From contig JADZDV010000559.1 of NCBI GenBank assembly GCA_020850915.1, positions 1 through 9,184 of the forward strand: DNA of 9,184 nt, read 5' to 3'. Source of the DNA: Chloroflexota bacterium. Its GTDB lineage: Bacteria > Chloroflexota > UBA6077 > JADZDV01. The notes under the pieces are model-generated. The model did not search any database, was not told where the DNA came from, and saw nothing but the letters and a program-made list of their open reading frames with translations. Shown here one piece after another: positions 1 through 6,841 of the stretch (position 1 is its first letter; every line of letters starts with the position of its first letter). The position numbers and the translations under genes were made by a program.

Positions 1-53
1 CCCTTCGCGGTGCCTGTATCAGTGTACTACCTGGAGTGCCTCACCACGCTCAC

Positions 54-1259
54 TCAGCCTCGTGACGCTCGTCCGGCCCTGGCCTCCCCGGCCTCCGTGG
101 GGACGAACGAGATGTGCAGCGCCTGGCCTTCGAACCGAGCCCCCGCCGTCTGGAGGCCAGCCAGAAGTCTCGGTAGGATGATGTTCCGCTTGTGTGCGCC
201 CACCTGGACGATCAGTTCGTCGCCAACGTGGACGAGGTGCACGTCGCTCTTTGACGTGAACGGGAGCGGGATCGTGAGACGGTAGCCGGTGTCTGTTCGC
301 TCGATCTGCTGGGTGGCGCCCCGGTAGAAGACCCGCGAAGGGTCCTCCTCCTGGTAGATAGCGTGGGCCATTCGGCCGAGCCGCTCCAGCCCGACCACCT
401 CGTCGTCAAAGAGTGGCACCTCGCGGATCGGCATGGGCGCGAAGCGCTGCTCGATCTCTGCCAGGTGGCGTGCTTGAGTCTTCTTCCAGGCGTCGAAGAA
501 GCCGTCGCCCACGTCTCCAGGCAGGACCCGGTTGCAGACGACCAGGTCGGATGGGTAGCCGAAGAGGTTCAGGTAGGCGTAGGTCCGCTGCGTCTCCCTG
601 ACCACCATCTTCTCGGGGTTTACAACCAGCCGAACGGAGGTCAGCTCCGGGTCTACCAGCATCTGGTGCAGGCGGTCAAGCTGGTTGAAGAGATCCTCGA
701 CCGCGTCATAGACCTGACTGCTCGGCAGCGGCAGGCCGACCGCGGCCCGGACGAAGGGCCGCGCAAACTGGGTGGCGACCTTGTGGATCGGCATGATCTT
801 GTCGATCCACCAGCGGCCAATCTCCGGGAAGCTCAACAGCCGGAGGGTCTCGCCCGTCGGCGCGCAGTCAACCACGATGACGTCGTACTGCCGGCTCTCA
901 CGATGGCGGTTGATACAGAGAAGGCTGGCCAGCTCCTCCATTCCTGGCAGGACGCTGACCTCGTCGGCAACGACCTCGTCCACCTCGCGCCAGGCGAGCA
1001 CGGCGCTCAGCCACTCCTGGACGCGCCCCCAGTAGTGCTGCAAGTTGTAATAAATGTCGATCTCTTGCGCCCAGAGTCTCGGCGCGATCTCAATGGGCTC
1101 CGGGGCCAGTTTGGTGTCCAGACTGTCCGCGAGACTGTGCGCCAGGTCTGTGCTCATGACCACCGTCCGGTAGCCGAGCGCGGCGCAACGGATCGCGGTA
1201 GCAGCGGCGACGCTCGTCTTTCCGACACCGCCTTTGCCCGTGTAGAGAAGAATCCTCAT
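54..1259 (-). CDS. Get3/ArsA-family ATPase with C-terminal HSP20-like domain
   Basis: The predicted 401-aa cytosolic P-loop ATPase belongs to the ArsA/Get3 branch. Visible motifs: deviant Walker A GKGGVGKT (8-15), switch I STDLAHSL (36-43), signature DCAPTGETLRLL (131-142). After about residue 322 comes a beta-rich segment (YRLTIPLPF... to ...LHISF, 326-385) matching the ArsA_HSP20/alpha-crystallin-like domain, the architecture of cyanobacterial and plastid Get3d proteins. It has one ATPase half, unlike E. coli ArsA with two. There is no CxxC zinc-dimer motif as in eukaryotic Get3, and no arsenic gene nearby, so arsenite efflux is unlikely; protein targeting or chaperone work is an inference. 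I chose ATG at 1259 because GGAAAG lies about 9 bases upstream and the P-loop then sits at the usual N-terminal distance. A GTG at 1310 would add 17 residues. The gene stands alone on this strand and is divergent from the 1454 gene. Confidence 0.93.
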   Translation of the reverse strand: MRILLYTGKGGVGKTSVAAATAIRCAALGYRTVVMSTDLAHSLADSLDTKLAPEPIEIAPRLWAQEIDIYYNLQHYWGRVQEWLSAVLAWREVDEVVADEVSVLPGMEELASLLCINRHRESRQYDVIVVDCAPTGETLRLLSFPEIGRWWIDKIMPIHKVATQFARPFVRAAVGLPLPSSQVYDAVEDLFNQLDRLHQMLVDPELTSVRLVVNPEKMVVRETQRTYAYLNLFGYPSDLVVCNRVLPGDVGDGFFDAWKKTQARHLAEIEQRFAPMPIREVPLFDDEVVGLERLGRMAHAIYQEEDPSRVFYRGATQQIERTDTGYRLTIPLPFTSKSDVHLVHVGDELIVQVGAHKRNIILPRLLAGLQTAGARFEGQALHISFVPTEAGEARAGRASRG

Positions 1260-1310
1260 GCTGGTGACTTTCCGACCGGGGATGACCAGAGGCTGATGGC
1301 TCTGATTCAC

Positions 1311-1338
1311 AGTGTACTGCCCGAGACGCCGGAGTCAT
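1311..1338 (-). promoter_or_regulatory. Possible promoter of the ATPase gene
   Basis: Read on the minus strand, TACACT (1316-1311) could be a -10 box. ATGACT (1338-1333) lies 16 bases upstream as a weak -35. This places transcription start roughly 45 bases ahead of the ATG at 1259. Each hexamer matches the sigma-70 consensus at only four of six positions, so this is a weak call based on position in a divergent intergenic gap. Confidence 0.25.
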
Positions 1339-1453
1339 GGATTTCCCCAACCGCGCTCTCGCCGTCTCGGCATGACAACGGAGCCTCGGACGGATCGGCT
1401 AGAATGGAGCGCGGCCAGGCTTCCCGGGCTGCGCACGCCTTTTCGGAGATGCT

Positions 1454-1927
1454 ATGGCGATCGTGCCTGCTCGGCACACGCGGCGGCAGGGTCCGCCTGA
1501 GCTCATCACAGAGCGCTTTCTCAGTGGCGCGTGCGGGGAGCGCGCTTACGAGCACTGCCTCACTCTCACGCTGACCACCACCGCTGTGCGTGTCGAGGCG
1601 GCACGCTGGCTGCCGGCGCTGGAGACATTCGAGGTCCCGCTGGACCAGATCACCTCGGTCTACGTCCACGCCGCGCGTCTCGCGCCGTCGCTGGAGTTGC
1701 ACGTCCTGACCTGGGGCGGTCGAACCTTCCGCTTCTCGCCGCGTCAGCCGCGGCTGTGGGCTGAGTACTTCGCTGAGCTGGGGCTGGTCATGCGCCCGCA
1801 CGACCTGGACGTGGCCGCCCTGCCGGCGAAGAACCTGGGCTATCGCCTGCGCCTGTGGGCCGCGGGCGCCGGGGCCGCGGCCGCGGCTGGCGCCCTGGCG
1901 GCGGTGGCGTGTCGGTTTGCGAGGTAG
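1454..1927 (+). CDS. Hypothetical protein, possible PH-like domain, C-terminal membrane anchor
   Basis: Predicted 157-aa protein not assigned to a named family. Residues about 18-108 alternate hydrophobic and polar residues in a beta-strand pattern (LTLTLTTTAVRVEAA, FEVPLDQITSVYVHAAR, LELHVLTWGGRTFRF), ending in an amphipathic helix (RLWAEYFAELG). This resembles a bacterial PH-like domain; that is a fold guess. Residues about 134-153 form one Ala/Gly-rich hydrophobic stretch flanked by R131/R133 and followed only by RFAR. There is no N-terminal signal peptide, so the topology looks tail-anchored with the domain in the cytosol. The segment is Ala-rich and only moderately hydrophobic, so membrane insertion is likely but not certain. 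The ATG at 1454 is backed by GGAG five bases upstream (1445-1448). TAGAAT at 1400-1405 is a possible -10 box without a clear -35. The gene is head-to-head with the Get3/ArsA-type ATPase. Confidence 0.8.
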   Translation: MAIVPARHTRRQGPPELITERFLSGACGERAYEHCLTLTLTTTAVRVEAARWLPALETFEVPLDQITSVYVHAARLAPSLELHVLTWGGRTFRFSPRQPRLWAEYFAELGLVMRPHDLDVAALPAKNLGYRLRLWAAGAGAAAAAGALAAVACRFAR

Positions 1928-2050
1928 ATGCTGGAGGTCTTGGTAGGATTGAGACGTCGTAAGGTGAGATCCGCCCACGACTCATAGCTGGAAATCTCGT
2001 GGGACGTGGTGGGCAGAGCCTTCCACACACTCCTCCGTCATCGGAGGCAA

Positions 2051-2300
2051 TCTGTCATCCTGAGCGAAGCGAAAGATCACGCAGTTGCGCACAATTGTCC
2101 CAGTGTCAACAATTCCGTGATCCGCGAGGTGCGCACCGTGCACCACGTCTTCGTTCAACATATCTCACGATGTGCTGAGAATCGCTGCTGATGGTCATGA
2201 GGCAACGATTCATGGTGCGCATCGTTAGATCTTCGAGTGCTGCGGCTTTATTTGCCGGACTCAAACTGCGTGATCTTTCGCTGACGCTCAGGATGACAGA
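2051..2300. repeat. Foldback (inverted-repeat) element, copy 1
   Basis: The arms 2051-2086 (starting TCTGTCATCCTGAGCG) and 2264-2300 (ending CTCAGGATGACAGA) are inverted complements, differing by one substitution and one indel over 37 positions. Inside, TGCGCACCGTG (2130-2140) pairs with CATGGTGCGCA (2211-2221) at 10 of 11 positions, with almost equal spacers (43 and 42 bases) to the arms. The arms contain the core GTCATCCTGAGCGAAGCGAA, a sequence I recognise as a dispersed intergenic repeat in many bacterial genomes. No open frame resembling a transposase lies inside, and I see no convincing target-site duplication. It could be a MITE-like or REP/BIME-like element, or encode a structured RNA. 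Confidence 0.8.
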
Positions 2301-2326
2301 AGGGCGCCAGGACGACAGAGGGGCGC
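2289..2326. repeat. 19-bp tandem duplication at the edge of foldback copy 1
   Basis: CAGGATGACAGAAGGGCGC (2289-2307) is followed immediately by CAGGACGACAGAGGGGCGC (2308-2326), with two differences. The unit includes the outer end of the foldback arm plus seven bases of flank, so the duplication happened after, or together with, insertion of the element. Confidence 0.75.
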
Positions 2327-2466
2327 TCAGAGTTTGTGATTCTATTGCCAGGCGATGGGCTGGTTCACAACATGTTAGGGTGATGCACCGCCCGTGACCA
2401 CAAGATGTTCTGTGTGCTCGGATGTCCTCGCCACAAGATCACAGCTTCTCATGACGACAAAGCGGC

Positions 2467-2482
2467 ACTCAGGATGACAGAA
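2467..2482. repeat. Degenerate solo arm of the foldback family
   Basis: ACTCAGGATGACAGAA matches the outer end of the second arm of copy 1 (2286-2301) except for the first base. Upstream, GATCACAGC at 2437-2445 resembles the inner GATCAC end of the family, with diverged sequence between. It looks like an eroded or partial arm in the same orientation as 2264-2300. Confidence 0.55.
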
Positions 2483-2565
2483 TGATCCAGATGACATACT
2501 GTACGGACAGAATCGTCGACTAGCATGAACGATTCGCTTGCAGCCATCTAGTGAGCATCGCCAAA

Positions 2566-2583
2566 GGCCCCGGATCGAGGGCC
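2566..2583 (-). terminator. Possible second, weaker terminator of the hydrolase gene
   Basis: On the minus strand GGCCC and GGGCC form a five-pair GC stem around an eight-base loop, followed by TTTGG. It lies just beyond the stronger hairpin and may act as a backup. The stem is short and the T-run minimal, so this is tentative. Confidence 0.3.
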
Positions 2584-2604
2584 GTGCTATTATCCAGGCG
2601 ATGA

Positions 2605-2636
2605 GCAGAAAAGGACGGATCGTTTGGTCCGCCCTT
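2605..2636 (-). terminator. Rho-independent terminator of the hydrolase gene
   Basis: On the minus strand AAGGGCGGA (2636-2628) pairs with TCCGTCCTT (2619-2611) over nine pairs, one of them G:U, around an eight-base loop. The stem runs into a short T-run (TTTT, 2612-2609) before CTGC. It begins about 80 bases after the hydrolase stop at 2716. The T-run is short, so strength is uncertain. Confidence 0.6.
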
Positions 2637-2715
2637 GCTGGCCATGTGCCTGGCGAATCTTTGCTCTCCGTAAGTTTGCCGCGTCGAGCCGCGCGGCTCG
2701 GGGGGCGGGTGCCCC

Positions 2716-3984
2716 TTACACCTTGATCCCCGCCGGGCCCAACTGCTCGGGAGTGTGGCCGGTGTTTGGGATGCCGAGGCGATCGGGCAGGAAGATGCCC
2801 TTGGCAGGGTCGCTGTACGCCCCGAGGCCCTCGTGCTGCTTGACGAACACCTCGCGTTTGAGGTCCCGCGGCTTCTTTCCGGCGAACACGTCGTTGATCC
2901 AGTCAGCCAGGTAGCCGTAGAAATCGACATTCCCACCAAAGTTCTCGGTGCCTCGCGGGTTGTGAAAGTCGTTTTCGATCACCCACAGCTCTTTCGGACC
3001 GCCGACCATCTCGTAGATGCGGACGACGTCCTCCAGGTGTGCCAGCGGGTCGTACTCGCCCACAACCTGGAGGGCCGGGCAGGTGATCTCGGGTGCCAGG
3101 TCGTCAAGGACCATCTGGTCCGCCATCGCGTCGAACTGCTCTTCGTCGTGAAGGCCGGCCATGTACATGAAGATCTGCTTGAAGCGGGGTGAGGCCTGCT
3201 CAAAGATCGCGTTCTTCGGCCCGTAGCACGCGGCGGCCGTGGCGACGGCCTTCACTCGCTTGTCGGTCGCCGCGATGCGCATGCCCCAGTAGGAGCCCAT
3301 CGAGAAGCCCGAGACGCCGATCCTCTCGGGATCGACCTCGGGCCGCTGGACTAGATAGTCAATGGCCGCCTTACCAGCTCGCTCGTAATTGTCCAGGGTG
3401 ACGCGGATCTTCCGGATGTTGCTGGTGCCCTGGCCGGGGCCATCCATGTGGAGGACGTTCAGGCCGCGGACCACGAACGGGTGGTGGAGCGGATTGATGA
3501 ACGACTCCTTGGTCATGTCCATGCCCGGGCAGAAGAGGACCGTCGGCGCCTTCCTCGCGCCGGCCACCATGTGGAGGACGCCCTGAATGTAGTTGCCCTC
3601 GAACGGGATCTCGACCCGCTCGATGGGATTGTTGGCGTTCCGCATCACGCCGTCGAAGCACGTGAGCACCTTGCCGTGGAGGTAGATCTTCTCGGGGTTG
3701 TCATCCTGGAAGATGGAGTGCTGGCCTTCGATGTAGTGCTGAACAGCCTGCCAGTACAGCTCGGCGGCCGTCTGCTGGTGCCCAGCCTCCTCCGCCGCCC
3801 GCCCCATGGCCTCGGCTCTCCGACCATGCTTCTCCATGACACGCGGGATCATCCGGTAGCTCTTGACCTCCGGCGGGACGGTGCGGATGTCGTACGCGAA
3901 GTTCTGCACGCGACCCGTCGTCTTGACCAGCCAGTCGAGCATCCACTGCTGATTGTCCCTGCGGCGTTCGCCCTGTAGGTTCAT
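2716..3984 (-). CDS. Alpha/beta hydrolase, FrsA / 2,6-dihydroxypseudooxynicotine hydrolase type
   Basis: Predicted 422-aa cytosolic serine hydrolase. Residues about 1-120 are a helical N-terminal region. The alpha/beta-hydrolase core follows: VLFCPGMDM (149-157, probable oxyanion-hole region), LHMDGPGQG (178-186), nucleophile elbow GFSMG (226-230, Ser228), probable acid Asp312 in VVGEYDPLAH, probable catalytic His341 in ENDFHNPRG. A helical N-terminal half before the core is seen in FrsA-like esterases and in the C-C hydrolase of nicotine breakdown, but substrate cannot be read from sequence. No signal peptide is seen. The chosen ATG at 3984 has a purine-rich AAAGAGAGAG a few bases upstream. 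A GTG at 4023 (13 residues longer, with GAAGG upstream) is the alternative. The C-terminal tail after about 370 is Pro/Gly-rich. No catabolic partners are adjacent; it is divergent from the helicase, and terminator-like hairpins follow. Confidence 0.93.
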   Translation of the reverse strand: MNLQGERRRDNQQWMLDWLVKTTGRVQNFAYDIRTVPPEVKSYRMIPRVMEKHGRRAEAMGRAAEEAGHQQTAAELYWQAVQHYIEGQHSIFQDDNPEKIYLHGKVLTCFDGVMRNANNPIERVEIPFEGNYIQGVLHMVAGARKAPTVLFCPGMDMTKESFINPLHHPFVVRGLNVLHMDGPGQGTSNIRKIRVTLDNYERAGKAAIDYLVQRPEVDPERIGVSGFSMGSYWGMRIAATDKRVKAVATAAACYGPKNAIFEQASPRFKQIFMYMAGLHDEEQFDAMADQMVLDDLAPEITCPALQVVGEYDPLAHLEDVVRIYEMVGGPKELWVIENDFHNPRGTENFGGNVDFYGYLADWINDVFAGKKPRDLKREVFVKQHEGLGAYSDPAKGIFLPDRLGIPNTGHTPEQLGPAGIKV

Positions 3985-4052
3985 CGGGCTCTCTCTTTGC
4001 CTGAATTGCTGTCGCTCGCCCACGGCAGGCCTTCGGGCGACCAGCTCGGACT

Positions 4053-4058
4053 ATTGTA
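4053..4058 (-). promoter_or_regulatory. Possible -10 box of the hydrolase gene
   Basis: TACAAT on the minus strand (4058-4053) matches the sigma-70 -10 consensus at five of six positions. It lies about 70 bases ahead of the ATG at 3984. No convincing -35 hexamer is present at 16-18 bases. The gap from 3985 to 4209 otherwise contains nothing else I can identify. Confidence 0.35.
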
Positions 4059-4197
4059 TTCGCGGCACGGACCGGTCCTCCGGTGGGGTGAAGGGTGCGT
4101 CGGAGGTGGCTTCACACAGCGTCGCCGGGTTACACGGTGTGCGACGTGACCTGGGCACACCCGCGTGATGGGATAGGGGCTGCCGGGCAGCATCAGC

Positions 4198-4212
4198 TAC
4201 GATGTCCAGGTG
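4198..4212 (+). promoter_or_regulatory. Possible leaderless promoter of the helicase gene
   Basis: TACGAT (4198-4203, form TANNNT) lies six bases before the GTG at 4210. In standard promoter geometry the transcript would begin at this GTG. There is no Shine-Dalgarno sequence just upstream, which agrees with leaderless translation. No -35 hexamer is recognisable, so the call rests on spacing. Confidence 0.35.
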
Positions 4213-6744
4213 GAGGAGTCGCCGAAAGCCCCGCGTTTGCTGGACGAGTTCGCCGCTCGCTATCCCTATCCGTTCGACCCGTTCCAGACCGAGGCGATGG
4301 AGGCGCTGGAGCACGGCCGGTCGGTGCTTGTCGCTGCGCCGACCGGGACTGGTAAGACGGTCATCGCTGAGTTCGGCCTCTTTCTGGCGAGGCGTGCGGG
4401 ACTGCGAGCGTTCTACACCACGCCGATCAAGGCGCTTTCGAACCAGAAGTACCGCGATTTCCGCGCGGTCTACGGTGACGACGTGGGCCTGCTGACGGGC
4501 GACATTGTCATTCAGCCGGAGGCCTCGGTTGTCGTCATGACGACAGAGGTCCTGCGGAACATGCTGGTCCAGGCCGGTCGGGCGCTGCTCGATGTCGGCG
4601 CGATCGTGTTTGACGAAGTCCACTACATGGGCGACGCCGAGCGCGGCACCGCGTGGGAAGAGGCGATCCTCCTGGCGCCGCGGAGCATTCCGCTAGTCTG
4701 CCTTTCGGCCACCGTCCCGAACGCCGCGGAGATCGCGGCCTGGTTGCGGGCGGCCCACGGCGATCTCGCCTGTATCTTCCACGACGGACGGGCCGTGCCG
4801 CTGGAGCATCGCTACTTCTTGGACGGCGCCGCGCACCTGGTGGTGGATGGTTACGGCCGCCGCCGGAAGTGGTTCAGCGGCGTCGGTGGCGAACTGGCCT
4901 CGCGTGTGCGGTGGGGCGGCTTCGAGCACGAGCCGAGTGGCGAGCGGGAGCCTCATGAGGAGGCGGAACCATGGGCAGTAGTCCGACATCTCGAACGTAG
5001 GGCGCTGACGCCGGCGATCTACTTTCTCTTCTCACGTCGCGCCTGCGAGGAGGCTGCCGCCTCCTGCCTCTCCCTACCGCCCGTCGAGGATGCGGACCAG
5101 CTCGTGCGAGAGGCGCGGGCCAGACTGGCCGACCTTCCGCGCGAGGATCGCGAACTGCGGCAGATCGGTCTGCTCCTCAGGCTGCTGCCTCGAGGTGTGG
5201 CCGTCCATCACGCGGGACTGCTGCCGCTCATCAAGATGCTGGTGGAGGAGCTGTTCGCCGCCGGGCGTCTGCGGGCGGTGTTCGCCACTGACACCCTGGC
5301 TGTTGGCATCAACATGCCGGCGAAGACCACGGTGATCGGCGAGCTCTCCAAGTGGGACGGGGAGCAGCGCCGGCTGCTCACGCCGAACGAGTACCGCCAG
5401 ATGACCGGCCGGGCCGGCCGGCGAGGCATCGACGAGCGCGGCGTTTCGGTCATCCTGTACTCGCCTTGGGTGAGCTTTGAGCGGGCGATGGAGATCGTGC
5501 AGGGCCAGTTGCTGCCGCTCGAGAGCGCGTTTGCTCCTGACTACAGCACAGCGCTGAACCTCCTTCGCGGCCCCGCGGATCGGGACCGTTTGGCGGGGCT
5601 CTACGCGCGCAGTCTGCGCCGCTTCCAGCACGATGCGCGGCTGGAGGCGTTGACCGTGGAAGTAGAGCAGCTCGACGCCGACTTCAGAGCGCGCCATCGC
5701 GTCCAACTGCGCGACTCCGAGACCTGGCGGCTCTCGCGCGAGCTGAGTCATGCCCGGCATGAGCTGAACCAGACCCAGCGGGATGCGGCTCTCCAGGCGC
5801 GCTCGACGGTCGACGGGCTCAGTGAGATCCTGCACCGCTTCGGCTATCTCCTGGACAACCGGCCAACGCCCAAGGCCGCGCTGCTCCGCTCCATCTTCGA
5901 CACGAACGCCCTGGCACTCGCGGAGCTGATCGACGGGAGGGTGCTGCTCGGCCTACAGCCAGCCGCGTTGGCGGAAGTGGTCTCCTGGTTCACCTACGAC
6001 CGCGAGGTGCCGATCCGTGGCATGCCGATCCCGCGTCCGTTGCAGCGGCTTCGCCAGCAGGTCTTTGACCTCCAGGCCGAGATCCTGTCCCAGGAACGAC
6101 GCGTCGGGCTGTCGATCTCACGCCCACTGAACGAGCATTTTCAGGGCATCGCGCTGGCCTGGGCTGAGGAGCGGCCGCTGGGCGAGATTGCGCAACGCGC
6201 GCGGATGGCCGAGGGCGACCTCGTCGGTATCTTCCAGAAGACGTTGGACCTGCTCGGCCAGCTCCGCGCCGCTGTCGACGGCCTCCGGCGGACCGAGGGC
6301 ACGCGAGACCGGCGGGACCGACGCGGTGGCGAGGCCGAGCTGTTGCTCCAGCAGATGCTCCAGGCCGACGTCCTGCTCAGGCGCGGAGTTGTCGAAGCGT
6401 CGTACCGGTGGGCGATCGCCGGACCGCCGCCCGTGACTGAGGAGGAGCTGGGCGAGGATGACCTGTCATGGCTGGTCGTCCCGTCAATCGAGCGGCCCGA
6501 GCGGTGGCGCGAGCAGCGGCCGACCCAGCCCCCGGCCCGCGCTCAGCGCCGTCGCGAGGCGCGCAGGCAGGAGAAGGGGCCCGCGGCGGAGAGCCGCGCC
6601 GCGCCGCCGAAGCGCGGACGAACGGGCGGACCGCCGGACGGGAAATCCGCCAGGCAGCAACAGGGACCATCCAGGAGCCAGCGCAGCCGGCCAGCCGGCG
6701 CTCCCTCGAAGATCCGCCGCCCGAGGCCGCGCCGGCCGCGCTAG
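4210..6744 (+). CDS. Ski2/Mtr4/HelY-like superfamily 2 DExH helicase
   Basis: Predicted 844-aa ATP-dependent helicase, probably acting on RNA by family. SF2 motifs in order: QTEAM near 26-30, Walker A APTGTGKT (43-50), Ia TTPIKALSNQKY (70-81), Walker B DEVH (135-138), SAT (166-168), IV region AIYFLFSRR (269-277), V ATDTLAVGINMPAKT (359-373), VI QMTGRAGRRG (397-406). Asp-Glu-Val-His plus GINMPAKT is typical of Ski2/Mtr4/HelY. A helical C-terminal region (about 530-735) fits the DSHCT domain. Residues 762-844 form an Arg/Pro-rich, probably disordered tail, a plausible nucleic-acid contact. Mycobacterial HelY is about 900 aa, so this is near full length. The GTG at 4210 gives the best N-terminus, with the Q-motif-like region 20-30 residues in; a nearby ATG at 4202 is out of frame. 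Role in RNA turnover or repair is inferred. Confidence 0.96.
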   Translation: MEESPKAPRLLDEFAARYPYPFDPFQTEAMEALEHGRSVLVAAPTGTGKTVIAEFGLFLARRAGLRAFYTTPIKALSNQKYRDFRAVYGDDVGLLTGDIVIQPEASVVVMTTEVLRNMLVQAGRALLDVGAIVFDEVHYMGDAERGTAWEEAILLAPRSIPLVCLSATVPNAAEIAAWLRAAHGDLACIFHDGRAVPLEHRYFLDGAAHLVVDGYGRRRKWFSGVGGELASRVRWGGFEHEPSGEREPHEEAEPWAVVRHLERRALTPAIYFLFSRRACEEAAASCLSLPPVEDADQLVREARARLADLPREDRELRQIGLLLRLLPRGVAVHHAGLLPLIKMLVEELFAAGRLRAVFATDTLAVGINMPAKTTVIGELSKWDGEQRRLLTPNEYRQMTGRAGRRGIDERGVSVILYSPWVSFERAMEIVQGQLLPLESAFAPDYSTALNLLRGPADRDRLAGLYARSLRRFQHDARLEALTVEVEQLDADFRARHRVQLRDSETWRLSRELSHARHELNQTQRDAALQARSTVDGLSEILHRFGYLLDNRPTPKAALLRSIFDTNALALAELIDGRVLLGLQPAALAEVVSWFTYDREVPIRGMPIPRPLQRLRQQVFDLQAEILSQERRVGLSISRPLNEHFQGIALAWAEERPLGEIAQRARMAEGDLVGIFQKTLDLLGQLRAAVDGLRRTEGTRDRRDRRGGEAELLLQQMLQADVLLRRGVVEASYRWAIAGPPPVTEEELGEDDLSWLVVPSIERPERWREQRPTQPPARAQRRREARRQEKGPAAESRAAPPKRGRTGGPPDGKSARQQQGPSRSQRSRPAGAPSKIRRPRPRRPR

Positions 6745-6765
6745 CCCTCGGTTAGCAATCTTTTT
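6740..6765 (+). terminator. Weak terminator-like hairpin after the helicase
   Basis: GCTAG (6740-6744, including the TAG stop) can pair with TTAGC (6752-6756) through five pairs, one G:U, followed by AATCTTTTT. The stem is short, so termination may be partial, but the five-T run after it is uncommon in this GC-rich sequence. Confidence 0.3.
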
Positions 6766-6841
6766 ACGAGCGGGTCACGGCCCTGCCACACGCGATGCTC
6801 ATGATGCATGTAGCGCCCGATACTCTTCTGGGGGTCGCGAC

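Larger units (their letters stand above)
1928..2715. other. Gene-free convergent intergenic region rich in repeats
   Basis: This 788-base stretch lies between the 3' ends of two convergent genes. Open frames here are short, overlap in several frames and show no recognisable protein pattern, so I call no gene. It contains the foldback repeat at 2051-2300, a tandem 19-bp duplication at 2289-2326, a degenerate extra arm near 2431-2482, two copies of CCACAAGAT (2398-2406 and 2431-2439) and terminator-like hairpins at 2566-2583 and 2605-2636. Just after the 1454 gene, GCCCACGA (1973-1980) can pair with TCGTGGG (1997-2003) or with GTGGGC (2009-2014). That hairpin could end the upstream transcript but has no T-run. 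The region looks richer in A+T than the flanking genes. Confidence 0.6.

Noticed and set aside
20..1318. Nine-base repeat CAGTGTACT at 20-28 and 1310-1318 flanking the ATPase gene
   Set aside because: A repeated nine-mer is expected by chance in 9 kb, and no longer similarity or structure surrounds the two copies.
363..1574. Long plus-strand open frame (403 codons) across the ATPase gene
   Set aside because: It is antisense to a gene with unmistakable P-loop and signature motifs. Its translation has no recognisable pattern; long antisense frames are common in high-GC DNA.
1307..1978. Minus-strand open frame (223 codons) opposite the 1454 gene
   Set aside because: The translation is Arg/Gln/Gly-rich without motifs, and the plus-strand frame has a good ribosome-binding site and a C-terminal membrane segment.
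2051..2482. CRISPR array
   Set aside because: The repeats are inverted, few and unevenly spaced, and no cas gene is present.
2007..2520. Short plus-strand open frames at 2006-2191 and 2191-2397
   Set aside because: They run through the foldback element, lack ribosome-binding sites, and part of their coding would consist of the repeat arms.
6458..6841. Upstream in-frame extension of the secreted protein
   Set aside because: It overlaps the helicase C-terminus, is Arg/Ala-rich noise, and would bury the clear signal peptide starting at 6842 that has its own GGGGG ribosome-binding site.
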